A DNA stretch of 64,000 nucleotides from an uncultured Flavihumibacter sp. GTDB lineage: Bacteria; Bacteroidota; Bacteroidia; Chitinophagales; Chitinophagaceae. A program made the translations under genes and the position numbers. Every line of letters starts with the position of its first letter. Position 1 is the stretch's first letter. Location: contig CABHOY010000089.1 in assembly GCA_902168105.1 (NCBI GenBank), positions 1 to 64,000 of the forward strand. Direction: 5' to 3'. Below are positions 24,946-33,451 of this stretch, in pieces. A model generated the notes under the pieces. It saw only the letters and a list, made by a program, of their open reading frames with translations, made no database searches and had not been told where the DNA came from.

Positions 24946-26070
24946 ATGCCTGATGCGGATGTCATAATTGTAGGAGGAGGATTAGCCGGCCTAACCGGGG
25001 CGTTGCACTTATTACGTGCAGGGCTGCGCGTTACGGTCATCGAAAAATATCCTTTCCCGAGGCATAAGGTGTGCGGAGAGTACATCTCTAACGAGGTATT
25101 GCCGTACCTGCAGTGGCTGGGGGCTGATCCGGGCGTTCTAAGCCCTGCCAGGATCAGCAGGGTCAGGGTATCGGCGGTTTCTGGTAAGAGCGTGGAGGCA
25201 CAGCTGCCACTGGGCGGATTTGGCATCAGCCGGTATGCGCTGGACCAGTTCCTGATGCAGCGGGTAGTAGCGGCAGGGGGAATAGTACTTGAGGATACGG
25301 TAGATGATATCTCTTTTCAAAATGACGGGTTTAGAGTGCTTACAACCGGCATGCTACAACTAACTGCCCGTTTCGTGATCGGGGCATATGGAAAGCGGTC
25401 GGCGCTGGACCAGCAGCTGATCCGTGATTTCTCTACCCAAAGATCGCCCTGGCTGGCTGTCAAAAGCCATTACGAAGGCGATTTTCCCGACGGGTTAGTA
25501 GCACTACATAATTTTATGGGTGGGTACTGTGGGGTGTCCAAAGTGGAGAATAATATCATCAACATCTGTTACCTCGTCAGTTACGATACATTCCGGCAGT
25601 TTAAGAATATAACGGCCCACCAGCAGGAGGTACTGTACCGGAACCCGCAGCTGAAGGACGTGCTGGAACATAGCAAGCCGCTATTTGAGCGGCCGCTGAC
25701 CATCAGTCAGGTATCGTTCGCAGAAAAGCAAAAGGTCGATAACCATATCCTTATGACAGGCGATACCGCCGGTCTTATTCATCCGCTTTGCGGAAACGGC
25801 ATGGCAATGGCTATTCATAGTGCAAAGATCGCTGCGGAGCAGTTATTGTCTTTCGTTTCGGGCCATCTGTCTTCCAGGCAGGAAATGGAAAGGAACTACG
25901 TCAGGGCCTGGAAAAGGGAGTTCAGTAAACGGATGCAGGCGGGCAAAGTGCTGTCGGCCGTTTTCCGGAAACAGGAGCTGGCAGCCGGTATTATGAGTGG
26001 TCTTGTGCTTTTCCCTGCACTATTGCCGGTGATAATCCGGCAGACACACGGAAAACCTTTTAAATTATAA
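24946..26070 (+). CDS. FAD-dependent monooxygenase (geranylgeranyl-reductase-like)
   Basis: 374 aa. The Rossmann FAD site is DVIIVGGGLAGLTGALHLL (5-24), followed by the family motif FPRHKVCGEYIS. A second FAD motif is ILMTGDTAGLIHPLCGNGMA. A hydrophobic C-terminus (about 350-370) may touch the membrane. First gene of the operon, 6 bp before the methyltransferase. By position, and by analogy with SrsC (Streptomyces griseus), it probably hydroxylates the aromatic product of the type III PKS, giving a hydroquinone or quinone. This role is inference. Confidence 0.88.
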   Translation: MPDADVIIVGGGLAGLTGALHLLRAGLRVTVIEKYPFPRHKVCGEYISNEVLPYLQWLGADPGVLSPARISRVRVSAVSGKSVEAQLPLGGFGISRYALDQFLMQRVVAAGGIVLEDTVDDISFQNDGFRVLTTGMLQLTARFVIGAYGKRSALDQQLIRDFSTQRSPWLAVKSHYEGDFPDGLVALHNFMGGYCGVSKVENNIINICYLVSYDTFRQFKNITAHQQEVLYRNPQLKDVLEHSKPLFERPLTISQVSFAEKQKVDNHILMTGDTAGLIHPLCGNGMAMAIHSAKIAAEQLLSFVSGHLSSRQEMERNYVRAWKREFSKRMQAGKVLSAVFRKQELAAGIMSGLVLFPALLPVIIRQTHGKPFKL

Positions 26071-26076
26071 ACTAGT

Positions 26077-26790
26077 ATGTTCGTCAAGACCAGTCAGAGG
26101 ACCCTTGCTCCCGAGATCATGGATGACCTCCGGATGGAGGGAGAAACGCTCAGGAGCACGCTGGAGCAGATAGCGCAGGTCAACCAGTTACTGGGCGGAA
26201 ATAACGTCACGCTCGAAGCGATTAGTATGCTGATGGAGAATGTGCCGTCCGGAAAGGAAGTGACGATCGCTGACGTGGGCTGTGGTAATGGCGATATGCT
26301 GCGTGCACTGGCAAGAAAGGCGAGGAAGAGAGGCTGGAGGGTGAAACTCACAGGTATTGACGCCAATGAGTACACCGCTGGTTATGCTGCCGTTTTATCG
26401 TCACAATACCCGGAAATCACTTACTATTGTATGGATATTCTGGATGGAAGGTTCAGGGAAATGCACTTTGATATCGTATTATGCACACTCACACTGCACC
26501 ATTTTGAAGACCGGCAGATCATGAAGCTGATGTCACTTTTTCGCCGGAATTCCACTATCGGAATTGTTATCAATGATCTGCACAGATGCGCACTTGCTTA
26601 CCGCTTATTTCAGGTTTTCAGCCTGTTAACGGGAATGGGAAAGATGGCGAAGGAAGATGGACTGGTATCCATCCTGCGGGGTTTCAAAAGAAAAGAAATA
26701 GAAGAACTGTCACAGAAATTAAATTTCAATCAATATACACTCAAATGGAAATGGGCTTTCCGTTATCAGTGGATAATTACTAATGTATGA
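26077..26790 (+). CDS. Class I SAM-dependent methyltransferase
   Basis: 237 aa. The SAM motif I is VADVGCGNGDMLRALA (about 66-80), with the acidic ribose-binding residue in LTGIDANEYT and a post-motif DIVLCTLTLHHFEDRQIM. Overlaps the type III PKS start by 4 bp (ATGA), so translation is coupled. Probably methylates a hydroxyl of the polyketide. Known alkylresorcinol methylases such as SrsB belong to a different, membrane-bound fold, so this would be a functional replacement. Confidence 0.88.
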   Translation: MFVKTSQRTLAPEIMDDLRMEGETLRSTLEQIAQVNQLLGGNNVTLEAISMLMENVPSGKEVTIADVGCGNGDMLRALARKARKRGWRVKLTGIDANEYTAGYAAVLSSQYPEITYYCMDILDGRFREMHFDIVLCTLTLHHFEDRQIMKLMSLFRRNSTIGIVINDLHRCALAYRLFQVFSLLTGMGKMAKEDGLVSILRGFKRKEIEELSQKLNFNQYTLKWKWAFRYQWIITNV

Positions 26791-27839
26791 GCGTTAAAAT
26801 AACAGCAGTATCGAAAGCCTTACCTCCATATACCAGAAGCACGGAAGAGATCATGCCTTTTCTTGATATCTGGTTGTCAGGCCAGGAAGACCGTTTTGCA
26901 AGAAAAGTTAAAAAGATCTTTGAGAATGCAGCGGTTGACAGGCGTTATTCCATCATGAGCCCTGAAGAGGTTTTTACGAATACATCCTTTGAAGAAAAGA
27001 ACGACATTTATGTAAGAGAAGTGATCAAACTGGGTGAACAATGCCTGGTAAGTGCACTTGAAAAGGCAGGTCTGGAAGCGGAAAGCCTTGATTATATTAT
27101 CACTGTTAGCTGTACCGGCATCATGATCCCTTCGATGGACGCATACCTGATCAACCGTTTGCAGTTGCGCCAGGATATCATTCGCTTACCGGTCACCGAA
27201 ATGGGATGTGCAGCAGGTATTTCAGGTATGATCTACGCGAAGAAGTTCCTGGAGGTGAATCCTGGTAAAAGGGCTGCCGTGATCGCAATCGAATCGCCCA
27301 CAGCTACCTTTCAGCTGGAAGATTACTCCATGCCGAATGTCGTAAGTGCGGCTATTTTCGGTGATGGCGCCGCCTGTGCGATCCTTTCCTCACATGAAGA
27401 CGATAATGGCCCTGAGATCCTGGCCGAAGGAATGTACCACTTCTATGAGGCCGAGCATATGATGGGTTTTAAGCTCACCAATAGCGGTTTGCAGATGGTG
27501 CTGGATGTTGAGGTGCCTGATACGATCGCGGCCCATTTTCCGGCTATTATACACCCTTTCCTCGATAAACATGGTTACCGCATAGAAGATGTTGATCACT
27601 TGATCTTCCATCCCGGAGGAAAAAAGATCATTCAGACCGTAGAACAGCTGTTCAGTGAAATGGGAAAGAATATTGACGATACAAAAGAAGTCTTACGTTT
27701 ATACGGCAATATGTCCAGCGCCACCGTGTTATATGTACTTGAGCGTTTTATGGACAGAGGTGTGCCGGCAGGAGAAAAGGGACTGATGCTGAGTTTTGGC
27801 CCCGGCTTTTCCGCACAGCGAATATTATTACAATGGTAA
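26787..27839 (+). CDS. Type III polyketide synthase
   Basis: 350 aa, the usual length for a chalcone-synthase-fold homodimer. The catalytic triad is complete: Cys141 in TEMGCAAG, His275 in IFHPGGKK, Asn308 in YGNMSSAT. The C-terminal GPGFSAQ loop is also present. These enzymes extend an acyl starter with malonyl-CoA and cyclise it. Bacterial relatives make alkylresorcinols or alkylpyrones from long acyl starters. Here it is followed directly by fatty-acid-synthase-type genes, so its starter is probably ACP-borne. Confidence 0.95.
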   Translation: MSVKITAVSKALPPYTRSTEEIMPFLDIWLSGQEDRFARKVKKIFENAAVDRRYSIMSPEEVFTNTSFEEKNDIYVREVIKLGEQCLVSALEKAGLEAESLDYIITVSCTGIMIPSMDAYLINRLQLRQDIIRLPVTEMGCAAGISGMIYAKKFLEVNPGKRAAVIAIESPTATFQLEDYSMPNVVSAAIFGDGAACAILSSHEDDNGPEILAEGMYHFYEAEHMMGFKLTNSGLQMVLDVEVPDTIAAHFPAIIHPFLDKHGYRIEDVDHLIFHPGGKKIIQTVEQLFSEMGKNIDDTKEVLRLYGNMSSATVLYVLERFMDRGVPAGEKGLMLSFGPGFSAQRILLQW

Positions 27840-28636
27840 AGGAATTTGCAACACATCATTACTGGGCGTTGATACTGGGAGGCGGCAGCGGATTAGGTCT
27901 GGCTGCGGCCCGTAAGCTGGCGTTGCATGGCATGAACATCTGTATTGTACACAGAGATCCCCGGGTGGAAATGGAGCGTATCAATAAGGATCTTGACGCG
28001 ATCAGGTCTAACGGCGTTCAGGTAGTTGCATTTAATACAGATGCTATGAGCGCCGGTAAGCGTGATACAGTGCTCGCAGCACTGAAAACTGCAATGGGCG
28101 CGAATGGCCGTATCAGGGCGCTTGTGCATAGTATCGCTAAAGGTAATCTGAAAGCTATGCACAGTGAAGACGATGCAATACTAAGTAATGATGATTTTCA
28201 CATTACGATAGACAGTATGGCCGTTAGCCTGTATGACTGGACACAGGCCATTGTACAGCAGCAATTGTTTGCACCGGATGCCAGGGTGCTTTCTTTCACA
28301 AGTGAAGGCAGCAGCAAGGCATGGAAGCATTACGCGGCAGTAGCAGCCGCAAAGGCTGCGCTGGAAGCGATCAGCCGTAATATAGCGCTGGAATTTGCAC
28401 CTCTGGGCCTCAGGGCTAACTGCATACAGGCAGGGGTAACAGTGACCCGTTCCATGCAAATGATCCCTGGTAGTGAAGATATCATTACATATACTAAACA
28501 ACGTAATCCCTTTCAACGTCTCACCACACCGGAAGATATAGCCAATGCCGTTTACCTTTTATGCAAAGATGAAGCGGCATGGATCAACGGTGCAGTGATA
28601 CCGGTGAATGGCGGTGAACATATCAGCCAGGCATGA
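27833..28636 (+). CDS. SDR oxidoreductase, enoyl-ACP-reductase-like (Y-x6-K)
   Basis: 267 aa. The NAD(P) site is LILGGGSGLGLAAARKLA. The RALVHSIAKGN segment matches the FabI-type VHSIA. Tyr167 and Lys174 are separated by six residues (YAAVAAAK), the spacing of enoyl reductases (FabI/FabL) and not the YxxxK of ketoreductases. It probably reduces the enoyl-ACP made by the next gene's dehydratase. It overlaps the PKS gene by 7 bp and the dehydratase gene by 4 bp. Confidence 0.85.
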   Translation: MVKEFATHHYWALILGGGSGLGLAAARKLALHGMNICIVHRDPRVEMERINKDLDAIRSNGVQVVAFNTDAMSAGKRDTVLAALKTAMGANGRIRALVHSIAKGNLKAMHSEDDAILSNDDFHITIDSMAVSLYDWTQAIVQQQLFAPDARVLSFTSEGSSKAWKHYAAVAAAKAALEAISRNIALEFAPLGLRANCIQAGVTVTRSMQMIPGSEDIITYTKQRNPFQRLTTPEDIANAVYLLCKDEAAWINGAVIPVNGGEHISQA

Positions 28637-29079
28637 CAATACAAGAGATCCTTCAGAAATTGCCCTTTGCCCCGCCTTTCCTTTTTGTGGATGGACTGGA
28701 CCATATCGATAGTGAGAAAGTGCAGGGACACTTTACTTTCAGGCAAGACATGGATTGTTATAAAGGACATTTCAAAGGTTATCCCATTACCCCGGGCGTA
28801 CTGCTCACTGAAGTGATGGCGCAGACCGGACTGGTTTGCCTCGGCATTTATCTCTTGGGCGATGAAGTATTGGAGGGAAATATGACCTTCGGTCTGACAT
28901 CCACAGAAATAGAATTCCTGCGCCCTGTGTTCCCTGGTGAGAAAGTGACAGTATATGCGGAGAAAGTGTATTTCCGTTTTGGTAAACTGAAGTGCAGGGT
29001 CACACTGAAAAATGAAGCAGCAGAGGATGTGTGCAGTGGCACTATTGCCGGAATGATCATTACGAAACCACATGAATAA
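28633..29079 (+). CDS. FabZ-like 3-hydroxyacyl-ACP dehydratase
   Basis: 148 aa hot-dog fold. The signature GHFKGYPITPGVLLTE carries the catalytic His46 and Glu60, and VMAQTG follows as in FabZ. C-terminal strands include EIEFLRPVFPGEKVTV. It would dehydrate 3-hydroxyacyl chains on the operon's ACP. It overlaps both neighbours (4 bp upstream, 8 bp downstream). Confidence 0.92.
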   Translation: MTIQEILQKLPFAPPFLFVDGLDHIDSEKVQGHFTFRQDMDCYKGHFKGYPITPGVLLTEVMAQTGLVCLGIYLLGDEVLEGNMTFGLTSTEIEFLRPVFPGEKVTVYAEKVYFRFGKLKCRVTLKNEAAEDVCSGTIAGMIITKPHE

Positions 29080-30343
29080 AAGAGTTGTTGTGACCGGCCT
29101 GGGAGTAGCCGCTCCTAACGGCGTTGGTATCCCCGCTTTTACAGAAGCGATCAAAACAGGTACTTCCGGCATCCGCCATATTGCGGAGCTGGCGGCATTA
29201 CAGTTCTCCTGCCAGATAGCAGGGAAACCGGAAGTACCGGAGAGTGTGCAGCTCCAATACCTGGACCCTCTGGAACTCAGGAACTTCAATAGTAACGGTA
29301 TCCTGTACGGGCTGATTGCCGGTATGGACGCCTGGAAAGATGCACAATTACCAGCAGGCGCCGATGTGCCGCCCGACTGGGACAGCGGTACTATTTTCGG
29401 AGCAGGATCTGCAGGAGTCGATAAATTGCGGGAAGCGATCTATAAAGTGGATGACATGCAGGTACGCCGCCTGGGCAGCACAGTAGTGCCGCAAACCATG
29501 GCCAGCGGCATTAGTGCGTGGCTGGGAGGAAAGCTGGCCCTGGCTAACCAGGTAACCACCAATTCTTCTGCCTGTGCTACAGGAGCAGAAAGTGTGCTGA
29601 TGGCGTATGACCGTATACGGTATGGGCATGCCGAACGCATACTGGCTGGCAGTACCAGCGATGCAGGTCCTTACATATGGGGCGGTTTCGACGGACTCAA
29701 AGTATGCACGTTTAAACACAATGATAATCCGGCTGCCGGTTCCCGTCCCATGAGCGCTTCCGCCAGTGGCTTTGTACCCGGTAGCGGCGCAGGAGCGTTG
29801 GTACTCGAATCACTGGACAGTGCATTGGAGCGTGGCGCTACTATTTATGCGGAAGTACTGGGCGGACATATGAACTCCGGCGCACAAAGGGGAGATGGGT
29901 CTATGACCGCGCCAAACAGTACCGCCGTTCAGCGCTGTATCCGTGAGGCGATAAAAGCCGCTGGTGTAACACCGGGAGAGATAGACGCGATCAACGGACA
30001 CCTGACAGCAACGGGAAAGGATGCACTGGAAATTGAAAACTGGAGTATAGCGCTAGGCAGAAAGGGTAAGGAGTTTCCTTATATCAATGCGCTCAAATGT
30101 ATGATAGGGCACTGTCTTAGCGGTTCCGGCAGCATAGAGCTGGTTGCTGCCGTATTACAATTGCACGAAGGTTTTTTATTCCCTAATATCAATTGCGAAG
30201 ACCTACACCCGGATATCGCGGCTATCATAGATCCTGAAAAAATACCTCAACAGTTGCTTTATAAAGATTTAAATTTGATAGCGAAAGCCAGCTTTGGCTT
30301 CGGTGATGTAAATGCCTGTGTGATTTTAAAGAAGTATAAATAA
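29072..30343 (+). CDS. Beta-ketoacyl-ACP synthase (FabF-like)
   Basis: 423 aa thiolase fold. The active-site Cys168 lies in TNSSACATG. The two His are His310 (INGHLTATGKDALE) and His347 (MIGHCLSGSGS). All three catalytic residues are kept, so condensation is predicted. The first His motif reads HLTAT where housekeeping FabF has HGTST, marking it as a divergent, probably specialised, enzyme. It is 5 bp before the ACP gene. Confidence 0.93.
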   Translation: MNKRVVVTGLGVAAPNGVGIPAFTEAIKTGTSGIRHIAELAALQFSCQIAGKPEVPESVQLQYLDPLELRNFNSNGILYGLIAGMDAWKDAQLPAGADVPPDWDSGTIFGAGSAGVDKLREAIYKVDDMQVRRLGSTVVPQTMASGISAWLGGKLALANQVTTNSSACATGAESVLMAYDRIRYGHAERILAGSTSDAGPYIWGGFDGLKVCTFKHNDNPAAGSRPMSASASGFVPGSGAGALVLESLDSALERGATIYAEVLGGHMNSGAQRGDGSMTAPNSTAVQRCIREAIKAAGVTPGEIDAINGHLTATGKDALEIENWSIALGRKGKEFPYINALKCMIGHCLSGSGSIELVAAVLQLHEGFLFPNINCEDLHPDIAAIIDPEKIPQQLLYKDLNLIAKASFGFGDVNACVILKKYK

Positions 30344-30348
30344 AACCA

Positions 30349-30603
30349 ATGGACAAAGAAACGCTGATAGCGCAATTAAAAGAGATCGTAAAACCATATG
30401 CGAAAAACGAGGAAGGCCTGCTGAACATTAATGAAAACACAGACTTCGTCAATGATCTGAAGATCAACTCTGCTAACCTGGTGGACGTGATCCTCGATGT
30501 AGAAGAACAGTTTAATATTGTGATCGATAATGAATCAATGGAGCGCATGCTGGATGTAAGGTCAGCTATGGAGATCATAGAAGCCAAACTGGCTGCAAAA
30601 TGA
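30349..30603 (+). CDS. Acyl carrier protein
   Basis: 84 aa, acidic four-helix ACP. The phosphopantetheine Ser is Ser41 in LKINSANLVDVILDVEE; the usual Asp-Ser-Leu reads Asn-Ser-Ala, so it is not the housekeeping AcpP. It sits between the ketosynthase and a PPTase gene, which it overlaps by 4 bp, so modification and synthesis are coupled. Confidence 0.93.
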   Translation: MDKETLIAQLKEIVKPYAKNEEGLLNINENTDFVNDLKINSANLVDVILDVEEQFNIVIDNESMERMLDVRSAMEIIEAKLAAK

Positions 30604-31154
30604 TCGGCAATGATATCATAGACCTCCACCTTGCACGCCGGGAAAGTAACTGGCAAAGAAAAGGATTTCTCAGCAAGATCTTTACAGCTGCCGAGCAGGA
30701 AATGATCTGTCAGGCCACTATACCATCCGATATGGTGTGGCTGCTCTGGAGCTGTAAAGAAGCTGCTTATAAGATCATTAACCGTATTACGAACAGCAGA
30801 GTATATAACCCCGTAAAATTTAACTGCACCTTGTCGGATGAGCAGGAGAACACAATTACCGGAACGGTGTTGTTTGAAGCCTGTAGTTATCCTTTTATCA
30901 GCCATCGGAATAGCAATTATATCCATACCGTAGCAGTCTCTCACGATGTTTTCCTCAACCGTATTGATATCTATACAGGCGATAGCCTGCCTTCACATTT
31001 GTTCCCAACAGGTAATTCGCTGGTGAAGAACCAGGATGGCGTTCCTTATCTCATGAACTGCGGCACTAATTCCACTATACCTGTTTCCATCAGTCATCAT
31101 GGTAATTATGTCGGTCTCGCACAAAATAATATGTATTCAGGATATAGTTTTTAA
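30600..31154 (+). CDS. AcpS-type phosphopantetheinyl transferase, divergent
   Basis: 184 aa. The N-terminus MIGNDIIDLHLAR matches the AcpS Mg-binding G-x-D-I motif. WLLWSCKEAAYKI carries the catalytic Lys-Glu (53-54). The C-terminal GVPYLMN and PVSISHHGNYVGLA match the closing strands of AcpS. It is about 60 residues longer than typical AcpS because of an insertion between the KEA helix and the SISH strand. It overlaps the ACP gene and probably serves that ACP only. Confidence 0.85.
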   Translation: MIGNDIIDLHLARRESNWQRKGFLSKIFTAAEQEMICQATIPSDMVWLLWSCKEAAYKIINRITNSRVYNPVKFNCTLSDEQENTITGTVLFEACSYPFISHRNSNYIHTVAVSHDVFLNRIDIYTGDSLPSHLFPTGNSLVKNQDGVPYLMNCGTNSTIPVSISHHGNYVGLAQNNMYSGYSF

Positions 31155-31206
31155 TTGGTAAGCTACCCGAAGTACATGGTAAGTTTGGTACGGAGATGGT
31201 GATAAT

Positions 31207-32172
31207 ATGAATATGTCAGTTATCGCTTATCACGCATCGCACGAACAACATCCTCCATCTGCCTTGCTACGTTATGCAGTAGCGGCAGAGCAGGCCGGAT
31301 TTCAGGCTATCCATTCCTCCGATCACTTCCATCCATGGAGTGAACGACAGGGCCAGAGCGGCTTTTCCTTCGCATGGATAGGGGCCGCCATGCAGGCTAC
31401 AACTTTGCCGTTCAGTATGGTGTGTGCCCCTGGACAACGGTATCATCCAGCTATTGTTGCGCAGGCCATCGCGACACTAAGTGAGATGTATCCGGAAAGG
31501 TTCTCGGTAGAGCTGGGCAGTGGCGAGGCACTTAATGAAAGTATCACCGGTGATCTCTGGCCACAGAAGGAGGAAAGGAATGCACGTCTGCTTGAATGTG
31601 TGCAGATAATACGTCAGCTCTTACAAGGTAAAACTGTTACGCACAACGGATTGGTTAGGGTCAGAGAAGCCAGGTTGTACACACTGCCGGCGACGCCGCC
31701 GCCATTAATGGCGACAGCGCTTTCTGAAAAGACGGCCGCCTGGGTAGGTACGTGGGCCGATGGACTGATCACCGTAGCAGTAGAAGATGAACAATTGCAG
31801 CGGATCGTAAGCGCTTTCCGGAACAACGGGGGCGCGGGAAAACCTGTCTATATACAAATTGCATTTTCATATGCCGGCTCGGAAAAAGAGGCGGAGGAAG
31901 CAGCCTTGGATCAATGGCGTACAAATTTCTTTGCACCGGATGTATTGAATGACTTGAGCAAACCAACACAGTTTGACAGCATTGCTTCTCATGTGAGGCT
32001 GGAGGATATTGCCGCTAAAATGCTTATCACTGCCGACCCTGAACGATGTATCAAAATGATCCGGCATTATGTTCAAATGGGATTCGATCGTATTATTCTT
32101 CATAATGTGCACCTGCAGCAGGAGTTTTTTATTAAAAACTTCGGAGAGAAGGTGCTGCCGTATATTCATTAA
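31207..32172 (+). CDS. LLM-class flavin-dependent oxidoreductase (non-F420 type)
   Basis: 321 aa luciferase-like TIM barrel. The start VIAYHASHEQHPPSALLRY and the block HSSDHFHPWSERQGQSGF fit the family of probable non-F420 flavin oxidoreductases related to F420-dependent enzymes. Met3 (31213) is an alternative start. It follows the PPTase gene by 52 bp on the same strand, so it may share the operon and oxidise the polyketide. The wider gap makes membership less certain than for the others. Confidence 0.82.
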   Translation: MNMSVIAYHASHEQHPPSALLRYAVAAEQAGFQAIHSSDHFHPWSERQGQSGFSFAWIGAAMQATTLPFSMVCAPGQRYHPAIVAQAIATLSEMYPERFSVELGSGEALNESITGDLWPQKEERNARLLECVQIIRQLLQGKTVTHNGLVRVREARLYTLPATPPPLMATALSEKTAAWVGTWADGLITVAVEDEQLQRIVSAFRNNGGAGKPVYIQIAFSYAGSEKEAEEAALDQWRTNFFAPDVLNDLSKPTQFDSIASHVRLEDIAAKMLITADPERCIKMIRHYVQMGFDRIILHNVHLQQEFFIKNFGEKVLPYIH

Positions 32173-32192
32173 GATGATGCGGGACACCACGT

Positions 32193-32378
32193 TCAGGAAT
32201 GATGAGCTGTTCTTACCGACATTTCCTTTCCCAGTTGAAATGGCGCCCGGCTTGTCATTAAACCTGCTGTTATTTCGAATATACCGATCAGCAAATGAGG
32301 TATGAAGATCTGCTCTGCAAACCCAAATAACCAGGGGGAAAGCGACAAGGACAAAAAAAATACCACATAGGCTGGCAT
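32193..32378 (-). pseudogene. Truncated SPW-repeat membrane protein remnant
   Basis: The 61-aa frame contains SLSPWLFGFAEQIFIPHLL followed by IGIFEITAGLMTSRAP. This is the second repeat and C-terminus of SPW-repeat proteins, normally about 120 aa with two SPW repeats. In the same frame a TAA lies 5 codons before the ATG, and the next 50 bp run into the promoter of the rightward 32436 gene, so the first repeat is missing. An 8-T homopolymer lies just before the SPW motif. It looks like a decayed 3' fragment. Confidence 0.55.
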
Positions 32379-32435
32379 AGTTTTATAGCCTTATTACAAC
32401 AATGAACAGTATTGTTTCACTAAAAACATTTAATT

Positions 32436-32675
32436 ATGAACTCCATACTTAACCAGGGTCATGAAGAAGGGCCAGTTGCAAAGGCCATCGAACAACAAAC
32501 AGCCAAGTTGCCTTCAGATACTTATTTGTGGGCTGCCGTGGGTGCTATGGGTGTATCCCTGGCCTTACAGTGCCTGAGACAGAAACATATCAGTTTATTT
32601 ATTGGCCAATGGGCCGCCCCCTTTCTGCTGATGGGTATTTATAACAAAATTGTTAAGGTGGAAGGGCATGACTAA
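32436..32675 (+). CDS. Small membrane protein (hypothetical)
   Basis: 79 aa. A hydrophilic N-terminus (MNSILNQGHEEGPVAKAIEQ) is followed by two hydrophobic segments (about 30-46 and 53-68) with a short basic loop between. Family unknown. It stands alone, followed by a clear terminator. It sits next to the SPW remnant, and both would be inner-membrane proteins. Confidence 0.72.
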   Translation: MNSILNQGHEEGPVAKAIEQQTAKLPSDTYLWAAVGAMGVSLALQCLRQKHISLFIGQWAAPFLLMGIYNKIVKVEGHD

Positions 32676-32691
32676 GGGATCTGAAAAAGAA

Positions 32692-32733
32692 AATGTCTGA
32701 ATACAGGATACATATTCCCGGTATTCAGACATT
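32692..32733 (+). terminator. Rho-independent-type terminator
   Basis: AATGTCTGAATAC and GTATTCAGACATT are perfect 13-bp complements with a 16-nt loop, followed by CTTTAT. Begins 16 bp after the small membrane protein gene. It may also serve the convergent HAD gene. Confidence 0.8.
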
Positions 32734-32775
32734 CTTTATAACATGAGAATCAGTTTCCCGAAGGAAACGTAATTC

Positions 32776-33441
32776 TTACACGTGTTTAGTATTATTGAGT
32801 GAAAGTAGTGACGGTAGGTCCTTCATATCATAAAACACATTAGCGCCTTCTTTTCTGAGCTCATCGCCATTAAATGGCTTTGCATATCCAAATACCCGAA
32901 ACCCGCCTCTATGTGCGGCAATAACTCCCGCTTTACTGTCTTCGATCACTACACAATCGTCAGGCGTGAACCCCATTGCTTTTGCCGCATGCAGGAAAAT
33001 GCCCGGATCAGGTTTCCAGCTGTTGATCTCGTAACCGCTGAATATCCTCTTACCTTCTTCAAAGTAGGGGAGCAGTCCGGTAATGCTCAGATTCAGTTTC
33101 ATTTTTTCTATTGGTCCGCTGGAAGCAACACAAAAGGGAATGGTCAGGCTATCGAGGATCTCTTTAATACCTCTTACAGGACGCATCTCTGTTTTAAAGA
33201 TCTCATAGGAGCGGGTACGGAAGGCCTGCTCAAAATCTTCCGGGAAGGGGCTGGTGGCCTTTTGCTGCAGCATTTTGATACCCTCTTTTAAGCGGATGCC
33301 GCTGAATTCTTCCACAGCCTCCTGAAGGTCCATGGTAACGCCGTATTGGGATGCCATATCCAGTAACACCTTAACGCCGATCACTTCACTGTCTACCAAT
33401 ACGCCGTCACAATCAAATATGATACATCCTGGCTTTTTCAT
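32776..33441 (-). CDS. HAD-superfamily phosphatase (beta-PGM/YniC-like)
   Basis: 221 aa. Motif I IIFDCDGVLVDSE, motif II CVASSGP, Lys in INSWKPDPGIF, and motif III VIEDSKAGVIAAHRGG. The small alpha-helical cap after motif I matches the beta-phosphoglucomutase / sugar-phosphatase subgroup. It follows the MFS gene by 10 bp and is probably cotranscribed. A HAD phosphatase beside a YbjJ-like MFS also occurs in E. coli. Confidence 0.9.
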   Translation of the reverse strand: MKKPGCIIFDCDGVLVDSEVIGVKVLLDMASQYGVTMDLQEAVEEFSGIRLKEGIKMLQQKATSPFPEDFEQAFRTRSYEIFKTEMRPVRGIKEILDSLTIPFCVASSGPIEKMKLNLSITGLLPYFEEGKRIFSGYEINSWKPDPGIFLHAAKAMGFTPDDCVVIEDSKAGVIAAHRGGFRVFGYAKPFNGDELRKEGANVFYDMKDLPSLLSLNNTKHV

Positions 33442-33451
33442 GTTTATGCTT

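Noticed and set aside
31207..32172. F420-dependent enzyme implying F420 biosynthesis
   Set aside because: The sequence fits the non-F420 flavin branch of the luciferase-like family, and no F420 biosynthesis gene is seen.
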